From Basidiobolus meristosporus CBS 931.73 (taxonomy: Eukaryota > Basidiobolomycota > Basidiobolomycetes > Basidiobolales > Basidiobolaceae), in contig MCFE01000180.1 in assembly GCA_002104905.1 (NCBI GenBank), forward strand, positions 1-64,000: 64,000 bases of DNA, written 5' to 3'. Positions 1 through 11,043 of this stretch are shown here, in pieces. The position numbers and the translations under genes are program-made. The notes beneath the pieces are model-generated. The model saw only the letters and a program-made list of their open reading frames with translations. It ran no database searches and was not told the origin of the DNA. The stretch's first letter is position 1; every line of letters begins with the position of its first letter.

Positions 1-679
1 GAGAGATCGTTACTCTCAAGATTTACTTCGTTTATCAGAAACACCCCGTGTTACCCACTTTCTGCAAGATTATTGTATATCCAAGCCTATTTATTCCATT
101 CTCCAATTGCCCTGAACTCCAGTGTAATTTGGGATACTGCCTTGAGTTTAGCTTAGAATTCTATTTCATATTTTATTTAGTTTTACTATGGGAATTTGGA
201 GTTCCCAGCTTGCCTCTTTATTTGTAATTTGACTTGAACTAATTCAAATTAAGGCTTGACCTACATTAATGACTTTCCCACACTCATGAAGAACCTAGCT
301 TTCTAGCCACTCTTTGCAGTACTTTGGCTTCTTTAAACGCTGATATGGGAAGCTTACATATAACCAGCATTGATTATGATGCTCTTGGGCGTTCACTGCT
401 TCATCACCGGTGGATGATGAGAGGTTAGGGAGGCATTGGATAGTCAAACGATGAAAATTCGCAAGGAGCGGCTACGGATCTATCAAGCCGACCAATCCCA
501 GTTATTGGGTACTGTGGCGTTACGATGGATGCGCTACTGCGGAATATGCTGCTCGAAAGCCACACACTGGTGGATCATCCACGTCACCAAATGTGCCACT
601 ACAAAAGCTGCCTAATTACGAGTCCACACCCTTAACCACACTAAAACTAATAGCGTACTTCAGCTCCTCATTGACCACA
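1..679. other. Intergenic region upstream of the GST-like gene
   Basis: No coding frame, RNA gene or known repeat is recognised here. The open frame of the next gene extends back to a GTG at 593, but the first ATG is at 680, so the stretch just upstream of 680 is treated as 5' leader and promoter. No clear TATA box was chosen. Confidence 0.5.
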
Positions 680-1519
680 ATGGCAAACGCCTCAACCGAA
701 TCCGATAGTCTTGTCTTTTACGACATTGCCATGCGTCCCCCGGTTACCAAAACTTGTTGTTCGCCGAATCCTTGGAAATCCCGCTATGCGCTTAACTTCA
801 AAAAAGTCCCATATTCTACCACATGGGTCCAGCTGCCGGACATCACAAAGGTGCGTCGCGAATTTGGCCTACCTGCTTCGCGCAAGTTAGCCGATGGATC
901 TGACTTCTACACACTTCCGATGCTCTCCGATCCCGCACACAATGCCAAACTCGGCGACTCCTTCGATATTGCCATCCACCTACAGAAGACATACCCGGAT
1001 TCCGGCTCAGGTGACCTGTTACCTCCCCAAAAACTCGACTACCGCTTCCCGCACGATTTGACAATGGTTGTGCCGCTCTCAGAACGTAATGACATCGAGT
1101 TCGCAGATTACTCTGTGTTCAACATGCACGTTGATGCAGCCTTCACAATACATTCGCAGCTCATGGCTCACGGTATCCCCTTCGATCCGACTATCGAACA
1201 CCTAGCCAAAGCGGAGTTCGTGCGCCGTGCTAACGCCACGTCCTGGGATGATCTAGCTTTGCGTGGCGAAGAGCGAGAAAAGCTCAAGAAATCTTTCTGC
1301 GACACGCTGGCACCGCTTGCAGACCTCTTTAAAAGGGAACCCAGTGGGCCGTTTCTGCTTGGGACACAGGCCAGCTATGCCGATTTTATTGTTGGCGGGT
1401 GGTTGAAAATGATGCAAGGAACCTTGCCTGAGGCAGAATGGGAAGAGGCAAAGGCGTGGCACGACGGCACCTTTGGCAAATTGCATGATGCTTTGCAGGT
1501 ATTTGCTGAGGTAAAGTAA
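680..1519 (+). CDS. Glutathione S-transferase-like protein
   Basis: Intronless frame of 279 residues from ATG 680 to TAA 1517-1519. The frame is open back to 593 but only through a GTG, so the internal ATG (MANASTES...) is preferred. The N-terminal third looks like a thioredoxin-fold GST domain: a strand (LVFYDIAMRPP) is followed by CSPNPWKSRYALN, the conserved 'C-S/A-P-x-x-W-K-x-R' segment of fungal GST-like proteins, and by a TLPML-D segment resembling the substrate-proximal TLPVL motif. The C-terminal half is helical and ends with a typical GST_C pattern (FLLGTQASYADFIVGGWL). Cytosolic glutathione conjugation or a lyase/etherase-type reaction is expected from the family; the substrate is unknown. 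It stands alone on its strand with no operon-like partner. The family call is firm, the specific function is not. Confidence 0.85.
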   Translation: MANASTESDSLVFYDIAMRPPVTKTCCSPNPWKSRYALNFKKVPYSTTWVQLPDITKVRREFGLPASRKLADGSDFYTLPMLSDPAHNAKLGDSFDIAIHLQKTYPDSGSGDLLPPQKLDYRFPHDLTMVVPLSERNDIEFADYSVFNMHVDAAFTIHSQLMAHGIPFDPTIEHLAKAEFVRRANATSWDDLALRGEEREKLKKSFCDTLAPLADLFKREPSGPFLLGTQASYADFIVGGWLKMMQGTLPEAEWEEAKAWHDGTFGKLHDALQVFAEVK

Positions 1520-2446
1520 TACACCGGAATCGATTGGCAAGATATATTTTCAACGCCCTTTGGCATATTGTAATGCTATATATTTCACTGAAGTAAATGG
1601 CCAGCCAGTCATCCTTATTATAGAAGAGAGGATTATTCGTTCATCAAAATAAACAAGTGAACTATCTGCGTTGGTTTAGTCCTGTCTAGTTCCCTGACCA
1701 AGGATAAATATGTCCGGTTTCTCCAAATCCCTCTTCCATTGGCCTTATTGCCATCCGGTTCTTTTCTGGTAGGAATGGCGCTCCCTTTGTGCCTTGTGCA
1801 GCCCTTCGTGCCAACATTTTGGGCACCGCCAACGCCATTTGTATTGGATTTGGAAATATGGGGATCCCTTTAGTGTTCAGTGTCCTGGCCCACGTTTTGG
1901 TCCAGAACAAGCATGACGTCACACAGCTTTGAACTAGCCCACATATTTCCACTGTTGCACTCGCAGAAGTGCCATTCTACTCTGGATTAACCTATCAGAG
2001 CGGTGCGATCTTTTTTATAAGCTTACTCGCATTGCCCCAACCCCATTTTGTGTATGTTATGTTGTAAATATTCAGTTTACACCTAAACCATTTATATAAC
2101 GTAAGATTCTACTTGGCTCAATACAGCACCAAGTGAATATCACGCATTTCTTCTAGTTCTCGAAATCACTTCCAACACTCCCTAGAATCTTGCAACATGT
2201 TAGACTTTGATTTGTAATGTATTTGGCTTGTTTTTCAAGGTCAATTGAAACAGTGATTGGATAACTAGGCATTGTCTTCTTTGATGTATGTCTGAGCCCT
2301 GTTTGTACCGGTGGCCAATAGGCCATAAGCTTTATGCAGTCATCATATCTTGGGTATCTTGTAAGAAAAATATCAAATATGCATTGATACCCAACATCAA
2401 AATCCACCGCACACATTAAAGGTGATAATAACCAAGTTGATCCTGT
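1520..2446. other. Intergenic region with a possible decayed coding exon
   Basis: On the plus strand an open stretch of 74 codons runs from about 1708 to a TGA at 1930-1932 and reads like a membrane segment: it contains LGTANAICIGFGNMGIPLVF. A second hydrophobic stretch follows at about 1966-2066 in another frame (VPFYSGLTYQSGAIFFISLL). These could be the last exons of a transporter gene or its remains, but no start, upstream exons or clear splice pattern could be found. I do not assign a family. Confidence 0.2.
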
Positions 2447-2793
2447 TGTTGTAAGAGCTTTGGAGATATTGGAAGTGATTGGGAGAACAAGCAGATTATG
2501 TGGTTTTCACTTAATGATTTATTGAATGTAAAAGTGGTATTTATACTTTTACATGGTCTTGGCAAAACAAACGCGTAGAATATGTTTAGGAAGGTCCCAA
2601 GAACATGTGTGCAAAGTTTGGTGCTGGTTGGACATCCTTGAGAAATTTCATGTTCTGGGTACCTGATGTTTTGGTGAAAATATTCCAAGTAAATCCCGAC
2701 AAGGAATTTGGTCAGTATTCTCTAAGATTTGTAGGTAATGATCTGTGACTAAGTTAGGTGAATATTTAGGTGGAGTTCCGAATTTTTACAACA
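2447..2793 (-). repeat. Copia-1 solo LTR
   Basis: This 347-bp copy is bounded by TGTTGTAAGAG on the left and TTTTTACAACA on the right, the same ends as the LTRs of the copia-1 elements at 40.5 and 44.8 kb, in the minus orientation. No internal retrotransposon sequence adjoins it, so it is a solo LTR or truncated remnant. The flanking five bases (CCTGT and GATAC) do not match, so no target duplication remains. Confidence 0.85.
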
Positions 2794-2849
2794 GATACCA
2801 TGGTGTTTGCTTAGTAACGGGTTACTTTGACTGGAGAATGCCTTCTCTA

Positions 2850-3029
2850 GCCCCCGGAACTTTGTCCACATTCACTTGGGATCTTCCTAAGCATACTATT
2901 TGTTCTTGTTTTGCCAAGACCATGTCAAAGTATTTATACCACTCTGCATCCAATCAATCACTTAGTGAAGACCGCAAAATCTAATTGTACTCCCAAGCAC
3001 TTCTGGTATCTCCAAAACTCTCAAAACAA
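2850..3029 (+). repeat. Decayed copia-1 LTR fragment, plus orientation
   Basis: The stretch matches the 3' half of the copia-1 LTR with many changes. Recognisable landmarks are CTTGGGATCTTCCTAAGC, GCCAAGACCATGTCAAAG, a TATTTATACC block, CACTTAGTGAAGACC and the terminal CTCTCAAAACAA. It lies about 60 bp from the oppositely oriented copy at 2447-2793, so the two form an inverted pair. Confidence 0.7.
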
Positions 3030-5888
3030 ATAGAAGCATGTAAATATCTAGCTAAATACTGCCTTAATCTATTGATTTGAATGTTCATATGGAAACAGAT
3101 CTATAATGCCAATTTGATGTATCTCCAGCTAATATACAAAGAGTTTGTAATGGGACTTGAGCAGCTTTGACAAGCATAAAACTGAATGCATTGATCCCTA
3201 AGTCTTTAGAATTGTGAAGCCAAGTGGTTCAAATGTGTGTATAATAATTTGGGTATGGGTAGACAGGGTCTGATTCAAGTGCCCGGAAAACACTTTCAGG
3301 ATCTTATCAAGATATTGGCAAAAAGACCATGAATGCCAAGGTGCCGGTGTTCTGAAAGTGTCTTGATGGGATCCTGATGGTCTGATCCAGGTCTCCTAAG
3401 TGCTTCCAGTATCTCCAAAATCACCGCAGTGAGGTTCACATGTCTTTATTTTGCAGTAAAAATTGTAGTTGTATGCATTTGTGAGACCGCGCTGATACAA
3501 AAAACATAATAACACTTATCTAATCCTTTCAACCAAAAAATCCATGCTTAGGTGGGTTAAACCCTCCAGTTCATGAATATTCGGGCTTCCACGACCTGTC
3601 GAATTTCTATAACCATTTGATAAAAGCAAGCACAATCGATTTCCACCAGCACAAGCTAGAAAACCATTCTGCTGATAACTGGAGTGCGATCGATGGATCG
3701 CTTATACACCTGCTGACGAGCATTTCACTAGTAACCTGAGGGGTATTCCCACCTGTGTGACAGTTTGTATCTTATGAGATAACTGACACAAATGAATATT
3801 ATCACCATGACGCAGCGTAGAGATAAAGTAGAAAATCACAACAAACGGTATTATGGCACATCGAAATTCGGTGGGATACGATAGTCTGCCGATGGATGGA
3901 CCGAAAATCACGACGTCTATGCGTGAGCACGGGATGTTCGTATACAATTGTCACTTCATACAAACTGCAAGCTCGCTACCGCGGCTCCATATGACGGGAT
4001 TGTTGGCCTAGCGAAGTCCACTGGATTCAGAACCCCAGGTTGGGACCAACCCATTTATTGATTGATAATGGGGCTACTGACGATGCATGCTAGCCCCCGC
4101 ACCAGCACCATGTCCATCCCATGAAGCGGCACGAGTACCCTCCGACACATGGACTGATGACTACCATCATAAATGTCAGTTGGCTGTTCTTCACTTACCA
4201 TCGACGAATAAAAATCCGGCGTTTTCCACCTGGAGATCCTACTAATGCAAGGTTGGACCGACACTCGGCAAGGTGTTGACTTCAATTGAGGTGAATCTCC
4301 AAAATTCCTCGGGATTCCGATTAGATGCACTTGGCTAGAGTGGTCGGGGGTTGGCCTTTCCACCATACGTGAGCTTGGTCACACCAATATCAATGCAGGT
4401 TAGAACTTGGCAAAGTTGATGCTTTTGACAACCTCGATGACTCTTCGTAAACGCGGAATTACCGAAAGGATAGAGTTTCTCGAAGATATGCACCTGACGG
4501 ACCACATGATTTCCGCATTTATCGGCGATTAGAAACCAGCCCATTTATAGGCAACAAAGCGCGCACCTCTGTCCAAGTTTCAGCGCACTCCATCCCAACA
4601 GTCTCGCCACCTGTAGAGGCTCACAATCCTACCTAGTAGTACATTGCTTTGACCTGGTTGAAACTATCCCATGGCATTCCCGGTATTAACCAGAATACAA
4701 CATTTATCTGGATTGGATATTTCACAAGATAGGCCGCTGTCTGGTATGTGTCTTTGAATCCCATTTAGCTGACTGCGGGCATTAGAACAATCAGCCCCTT
4801 GTCGGAAGCATTGTATCAAGGCCCTTCTAGTATCTAGCCAGCGGAAATCGTTGATGGACAATCAGAATACCTTACAAATCTAATGTCAGGTGCCACATTG
4901 GCGTATACAACGCTTTGTTGATGGTGATCTTCATCCACCCTCATCTTATGCAAAGTATGAAATCCAGCCGTTGATTCGCTCACAAATTATGGGCAATCCC
5001 AAAATTTTCGCCAGAAGTGATGTAGAATAGCATCATGTGGATGGGGTAGAAGAGCCAGTAGAAATACCGCCAAACACCCAAGTTCGAAATTGTCAATGGG
5101 GGTTAGTTCGGTTACTCTGTCGGCCGAAGGTCCACAAGTTGCACGGCTCACCATCACGCCAGCAATCGATCCTTTCTTGGGAGCATGATATCCAGAGTCG
5201 GCTCGCGGATCGTGGATGAGAGACCAGGCGGTTGCACACCGCGCTACAAACAGCATCAAGTGAGTGCCGGAGTACCGACGCGTGGCCTGCACGCTTATGC
5301 CGTGTCAGAATGTTGGCCGGCAATTGATTGAAATCAACCATGTAATAATTCCGCAATCAATGACCTTCAAACAATTTAAAGTCCCCGAATGTAGCCCGAT
5401 CAATATGTGGGAGAGTGGCTCAGGCTGATTCAGGCCCAACTGTTGAGTCCAGTCTCAGAGCACTGTAACAACCTGGGTAGAAGCCAAGCATCCAATGGCA
5501 TGGATCAGGCTAGGTACACGTTGCTAGCAGAAGTGAAAAGCAATGGGCTACGACGAGCTTCTGGACCGAGATATGCCAATCAAAGTTCGGTTCGAAGTGA
5601 GCCAGTAGACTAGACCTGGCGAGGAATCCAATACAAAGTTTGGATTCTGGCACCCAAGTATCGCCCGACGTGAAACGCCATCACGTGATCGCCTCCTCTG
5701 TAACCCAAGTCCATGTCCAAACCTGCCTGGCTTTAAATATCTGAGCATGCGCCGCGCTTGATATCAACAATCCCTAACTGATTAGTTCGCACGCCAATCT
5801 ATTTATTTATTTAGTTGCAGCCGGCGCTCCATTGTACCGACCCCTCCCTTTCCAAAGATCCTGTTCATTGTCCAGAGTCTTTGCGGCG
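3030..5888. other. Intergenic region, no gene recognised
   Basis: About 2.8 kb with no confidently coding frame. Weakly LTR-like words (for example CTTCCAGTATCTCCAAAATC near 3401) suggest very old repeat remnants around 3240-3420. Several short minus-strand frames between 3700 and 5300 have plausible composition but no recognisable domain or splice structure. The last 150 bp before 5889 presumably hold the lipase promoter. Confidence 0.4.
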
Positions 5889-7392
5889 ATGAGAACGCCT
5901 ATTGTCGTGATCCTCGTGCTAGTCTTTCTGGCCCACCTGGACATCGTGTGCAGCCAAAATGGGGATTACATTATTGTCACTGAATCCAACGCGGACTATG
6001 TATATGCCACTGTAACCGAGGGAGTGCCCGAATATGCCACTGTTAGCGGTGAAGGGTTCGAATACGTCACTCTGAATGGTCCAGAAAAGACGACCATGGA
6101 GACATCTAGTGTAGCGCAAGCCATGCCCACAAGTTCGCAGCTGCCGTACCAGCTCATAAACTACCACGGTGAACCTATGCTGGCATCCCCGAAGCAGGTG
6201 CTGGACCACGAAGCCGTAAAACAGGGAGAAAAGCTCCAGGAGGCCACCGACAAGGATCTGCTGGCCGGCGAGTTCGACGGGGTGGAGAACGAGAACACCG
6301 ATGAGTTGCTTCGTTATGCCGAGCAAGTAGCCAAAGAACGTGAGTCCAAGCTACGCCTGGGCCAGCAGTTTCTAAACGGTACCTGGGTCAGCAAGCCATA
6401 CAACACGACCTTCATTGATCCCAGGGTCCAGAAGTGGTTGAGGTTGCACGCGAACTACGCTGCGGCCGCCTACTGCTTCAAATTCAGTTTGTTGGACTGG
6501 TCCTGCCCGGACAAGTGCGTAGGGAACATGAATGTGCTGCAGTATTTCAGTAGCTTCTTGAGCGGGGTTGCTGGCTATGTGGGAGTCGATCGCGATCTAA
6601 GGAAGATCGTGGTCGCCTTTCGTGGGTACGTGTTGGACTGAAGTGACTTTCCTCTCCACTGAGATTAACCAATTTCCATCCACCAAAGCTCCCTGAATCT
6701 GCGGAACTGGATCTACAACACGGATATCATCCGATTGCCTCTGCACTACCCGGGCGCCTCTCCTGGGGTTCGGGTCCACGGGGGTTTCCTGAAGGCCTAC
6801 CAGGGCTTGAAGAACCAGGTCCGACAGGGAATGGAGAAAGTGTTCGCGCTGATCACCAAGGACAACGAGGACGTTTCTGACTACCAGGTGATCGTGACCG
6901 GGCACTCATTGGTACGTTTCATGAGCCTAGCAGCTGTGTACGTCTGGAATACTTAACCACTATGAATAGGGAGCAGCGGTTGCCGTACACGGCGCCCTCG
7001 ACATTAGGCAATACTTTCTGCTAAAATACCGGCTAGATCCGGAGAAGTTCTTCCTCCACACGTACGCCTCCCCACGAGCCGGTAACAAGGCATTCGGCCA
7101 GCTGGTGCTGGAGACCTTTTCCAATGGCGAGCCTTCCCTGAACCTGATCCGAGTGACCAACAACGCGGACCCAGTGCCGCATGTACCGCCCGTCCTGTTT
7201 GGCTACTCCCACTACCCACACGAAGTCTGGGTAAGGAACGTCTCGAGCACCGAGGCGCAGACCATCGATTGCAAAGACAAACTCCCCATCGGGTTTCGTG
7301 AAGACCCTCACTGCAACGGGGGGAAGCTGGCCCTGAACATTGCCGAGCATACACGCGCGTGGGACCTTATTTTCAGTAGCAGCACTTGCTAG
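5889..7392 (+). CDS. Secreted class 3 (alpha/beta-hydrolase) lipase, three exons
   Basis: Exons 5889-6625, 6689-6911 and 6970-7392, with GT-AG introns of 63 and 58 bp, give 460 residues. ATG 5889 starts a clean signal peptide (MRTPIVVILVLVFLAHL...CSQ). An upstream in-frame TTG extension was rejected. Residues about 26-62 form a Tyr/Thr/Val-rich repeat (YATV, YVTL). Removing intron 1 restores VVAFRGSLNLRNW, the conserved strand and oxyanion region of Lipase_3. Intron 2 splits the nucleophile elbow, which becomes GHSLGAAVA with Ser319. Asp387 lies in NNADPVPHVP and His447 in IAEHTRAWD, completing the triad. The family hydrolyses triacylglycerols or related esters outside the cell. A polyadenylation-like AATAAA lies at 7435-7440. 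Confidence 0.93.
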
Positions 7393-7822
7393 CTTGGTCT
7401 AGCGGCACACCACTCATGATATAGACATAAATCCAATAAACTTCACCCGCTTGCAGCTTCCAAGGCTGTGGCAGGCACATGCATCCCGGTTTAGCAACTT
7501 ACTGATAGATAGCCGACACCTATCCCTTTCCAAGACGAATTTCATTGGTCGTCGGACCGAGGGGATCATGTGACTCGGGGGAGGGGTTTCATCATGGAGT
7601 AGGGCAGGGCTTATTAGGTAATAATGATTATGAGATGAGAATCCCCACGACATGAATCGACCATGTGAATATGAAGTCAGTGGGAATCTATCCCTCGCAC
7701 ACGCACGGTTTCTCTTTAAAGGCCCTCTCACCAAAGGTATGCTTCGCAAGTGTTAGTAACGACCACCTTCTTCGATACAACTTTTCCCACCTACCCTTTC
7801 CACACCACAACCCAGCTCCAGT
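7393..7822. other. Spacer between lipase and thioesterase genes
   Basis: Holds the lipase 3' end (AATAAA at 7435-7440) and presumably the promoter of the thioesterase gene transcribed in the same direction. No other feature was recognised. Confidence 0.5.
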
Positions 7823-8360
7823 ATGGCCAGCTTCGAGGCAGTAGAGGAGGTGCTCCGTGAAACCCAGCGGTACGAGATGTTCGGCGGACATACCTGGAGA
7901 AGGGTGAAACTACTCTCAGTGTCGCCAGATTGTTGCGTGTTCCAATTGACAGTACAGCCGGAGGATGCGAACCCGATAGGTGGTCTGCATGGGGCGTGCA
8001 TTGCCCAGTTGATCGATATGGGCACTTCAGTACTGGTGAAGTGCATGAGCGGTAAGGACCCCTGTCTAAGCGTAGCGCTCATTCCCTAGCTAACCGGTAG
8101 CTCTTTTTTCTTTCTACGCACACCCAGAGACCGGGTTCCAGTACGGTGCCGGGGTATCCACAGAGCTGAATATCTCCTTTGTGACCGGAGCGGTCGTAGG
8201 GGACATCCTAGAGATCGAGTGCAAGGTGGTTAAACGCGGGAAATACCTGGCCTACACCATGACCCAACTGAAGAGGGTCACCCCCAACAAGAAGCCTGCA
8301 GTGGTGGCGTTCGGGGGCCACACGAAATTCAATCTGGACACTCGACCCAATAATCTATAA
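7823..8360 (+). CDS. Hotdog-fold acyl-CoA thioesterase (ACOT13/PaaI-like), two exons
   Basis: Exons 7823-8051 and 8128-8360, joined across a 76-bp GT-AG intron, encode 153 residues, close to the roughly 140 of the ACOT13 (THEM2) family. The first exon carries NPIGGLHGACIAQLIDMGTS, the hotdog helix. Asn50 and Asp65 fall at the positions implicated in catalysis in human ACOT13. The second exon continues with GVSTELNISFV, GDILEIECKV and KRGKYLAYT, the later strands of the fold. The expected reaction is hydrolysis of fatty acyl-CoA to free acid and CoA, usually as a homotetramer. Localisation cannot be read from the sequence. An AATAAA at 8408-8413 follows the stop. Without splicing, the first exon would end after 88 codons. 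Confidence 0.92.
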
Positions 8361-8714
8361 CCTCGCCAGCCTTGTATATTTATTTTAAAAACGAACGAAC
8401 GGCGTACAATAAATAGGGATGTTTTCAACCTGGTGGTTACAGGAACTTGGCATGTCGATGCGGACCAGTGACAAGGAAGGGTCGCTTGGTCACCAGGATA
8501 GGTCGATCAGCATACGCTACTACCAGTCTTGGCAAAGAAGTGGTGGCGACCGGGATGGAGGGTCTTGCAACTGACGTGTATTCCAAGACGCAGATTCGAG
8601 GTGGCGGAAAGTCCGAATATGATTACATGGGCCCTGGCTTGGCGGCTAACGAATAAATAAATACATGTACAAATAACTATAAATATAGCGGCATCTCTCC
8701 ACGTTCACATTATT
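8361..8714. other. Convergent spacer between thioesterase and receptor genes
   Basis: Contains the AATAAA at 8408-8413 for the thioesterase transcript. A plus-strand frame at 8447-8656 shows no recognisable domain and is not called. The two flanking genes converge on this spacer. Confidence 0.5.
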
Positions 8715-9710
8715 CTACAGTGCTCTGAGCTGTTCGTCAATCGATAGAGTATCGAATCTACTAGATGTGTCCAGATGTAAGCGCATTGCAAGGGACGGCT
8801 GCTTGAAGCTGTCGGACGAGGCGGTGTCGCAGCATTTAGTCTTGGTGCTATGGTACAACGCCCATAACGCAGGGTCGAACGTGAAGGCGATGGCGTTCAG
8901 CACGCCCTGCAGGCCAGGTCCGGTGGCAGCCATGATCAGGATTGCAAACGGGATTTCGCCGTGAGTGTATCCGTACATAGAAGCAACAAATATCGAGGAC
9001 TGGGTGATGATCGGCACTATGGCGTAGGCTAGGATCCTACTTACGGCATAGTTGACCAGCTTCAGCTGGTGGCATTGCTCCACAGTGAGCTTGCTCTCCA
9101 TGGAAAACTGTTCCTGAGAAATCTGCCGCTTGCGTATCAGCAGTCTTCGCGCCACAAAGATCACAACCAACAGGCTGTAGATGACACTGGCGACTACCCA
9201 GAAATAGAACGTGCACCACAGCCAGATCAGCGTTAGCCTGTCGTCCTGGTTCAGGTACCAGCAGGAATTGAACTTGGGGTCGAAGCCGAACTTCCCCAGC
9301 ACCAAAGGCCAGCCACTCAGAAACAGCGCTGAGCAGACGGAGATGAGGACGAAGGTGGTTTCGAATTGCCGGATGTTTTGCTTTCCGTGGATGAAGACGA
9401 TCTGCAGGTTGAACGCGATGGTGGCGGTCAGGAAGATGAACATCAGGTTGAAGTACACCGATCCCCAGGTACTGTACACGCATGAGAAATCCGACTTGCT
9501 AGAGTGGTAGCCGGCCATCATGCTCGTGTGGTAGCCTATGTCCGACAGCGCGATCAAGAACGCCAATCTGAAGGAAACCCGATCGGCAAACTTTCTATGA
9601 AACAAGAAGATCGCCAGTACCGTGAACACTATCAGCAATGACGCAACGACCGACAGCCCATTGAGGGAGTATGCCAATTTGTTGTATGCGAATTCCTGGC
9701 TCTTTTCCAT
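8715..9710 (-). CDS. Seven-transmembrane receptor (fungal GPCR-like)
   Basis: A single exon of 331 residues from ATG 9710. The frame is open further upstream only through a TTG at 9770. Seven hydrophobic segments are visible: helix 1 LNGLSVVASLLIVFTVLAIF, helix 2 FRLAFLIALSDIGYH, helix 3 YFNLMFIFLTATIAFNLQIV, helix 4 FVLISVCSALFLSGWPLVLG, helix 5 WCTFYFWVVASVIYSLLVVI, helix 6 RILAYAIVPIITQSSIFVAS, helix 7 FAILIMAATGPGLQGVLNAI. A basic third loop (RRLLIRKRQ) and a Ser-rich tail fit coupling to a G protein. The layout resembles the cAMP-receptor-like/Git3-like fungal receptors. The ligand is unknown. Confidence 0.8.
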   Translation of the reverse strand: MEKSQEFAYNKLAYSLNGLSVVASLLIVFTVLAIFLFHRKFADRVSFRLAFLIALSDIGYHTSMMAGYHSSKSDFSCVYSTWGSVYFNLMFIFLTATIAFNLQIVFIHGKQNIRQFETTFVLISVCSALFLSGWPLVLGKFGFDPKFNSCWYLNQDDRLTLIWLWCTFYFWVVASVIYSLLVVIFVARRLLIRKRQISQEQFSMESKLTVEQCHQLKLVNYAVSRILAYAIVPIITQSSIFVASMYGYTHGEIPFAILIMAATGPGLQGVLNAIAFTFDPALWALYHSTKTKCCDTASSDSFKQPSLAMRLHLDTSSRFDTLSIDEQLRAL

Positions 9711-11043
9711 AGCTAGATGTAGCAAGATTACACTACCTCGGTCAATCGCAGATCCCAAATGGAAGTTCAACCGCAGAGGTGGTTTGTGGTGTAGGCAGGT
9801 CTAAGCAGCAAGAGGAGGGTGGGCTTTGGGATTACGGCTCTGAGCCTGACGGCAACTAGTCTTTATAGAAATTGCGCTGGTACGATGTGAGCTGCCGTCC
9901 ACCATTACCAAAACCCACCTGTTGCCTTCGCCACACCTGCCAATCACCTGGCCTGGCGGAATCCCACTCTGCCGGATTGGCTGCAGATGACACCGATGAC
10001 AGTTCGCCTCAAGTGCAGCATCTCCACAGAACTAACCATTGATGAGCACACATGCCCTGGCTGGCCAACCAGGTCTCCATGACGTCCCATTGCATGAACG
10101 GCTTTGCGCACTCCTCTCGAGAGAAACCGTGTGTGGATCGATTCCAGACCAAGATTTGCCCATCCGTTGGTGCCCTCAGGCTTCTGCAATGTGTATGGCC
10201 CACCACCATGTCCACTCTGACCATAGCTCCCCGGGCGATCGCTGGATCCTGTAATTCACCTTGATCTCCACCACACCAATCATCGTCGGTGTGAAAGTGC
10301 TGCCCCCTACCTAACCTGGCCAACGCCGAAATTGTGACTTTACTTGCACCAGACATTGTGACTGTATCAATCCCAGCAGCACACGACCAATGCAGTAGCC
10401 CGACGGTGTTCGAGAAGTGGTACGACTTCCACGAAGCCCTTCGACGGGTGCACCTTCCATACATCCCAACCACCAATCAAACCCCACCCCCGGTCGGGTG
10501 CTCACCATTCACCGGTCATTCCAGGCGGGCCAGAGGGATGCTCCCCACCAGCTTATCTATGCCAAGGCTCTGGCTCGAGATTGGCATCTGGTCGTCGCAT
10601 GTTTACAAACCGACCCACCACATTGGCCACCCATTGACACTTAACACAACGAGTGTTTCATGCAGCGGTGTTGTTTTTCGAGAGGCTGGAATTTGCCATG
10701 GGCCATCCCGGTAAAGTACGCTGGACAAAAATACCATGTGCAATGATGATGGATGTTGAACAGATTAGGAAATGAACAGTATATTTATATTGATTAATGT
10801 GCAATTAGATGGTCCTCTACCTTTCACCGATTAATCAATGTTGGGCGAGGATGAGTAAAGCCGATGAAGGGACATTAATGGAGGTTGGCTGGACGACCAA
10901 CACACCTGGCCCACCGAGAGTCTCTCTTTCATCACAAGGATCGTGGTATCTCGGTGAGTAAGGCATAGAATGAAAAAAGGGTCAACCAAAGGGTTTGCTA
11001 AGGTGGAAAGCTCTAGGTACAATAGCCACGGTTCGCTTCAGGC
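9711..11043. other. Intergenic region, no gene recognised
   Basis: About 1.3 kb between two minus-strand genes. It should contain the receptor promoter near 9711-9900 and the 3' region of the ankyrin gene. Overlapping open frames on both strands at 10009-10714 show no recognisable domain and are left uncalled. Confidence 0.4.

Noticed and set aside
3240..3420. Inverted-repeat-like words around CTTTCAGGATCTTATCAAGA
   Set aside because: Similarity is short and imperfect; it may be an old LTR remnant but could not be aligned convincingly.
8447..8656. 69-codon plus-strand frame after the thioesterase gene
   Set aside because: It lies between two convergent genes, has no recognisable domain, and has low-complexity basic/Gly composition.
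9037..9483. 148-codon minus-strand frame inside the receptor gene
   Set aside because: It is an alternative-frame shadow of the receptor, which has seven clear membrane helices in its own frame.
10009..10714. Overlapping frames of 155 and 126 codons on opposite strands
   Set aside because: No domain, no start context and no supporting neighbour; composition is ambiguous and both cannot be real.
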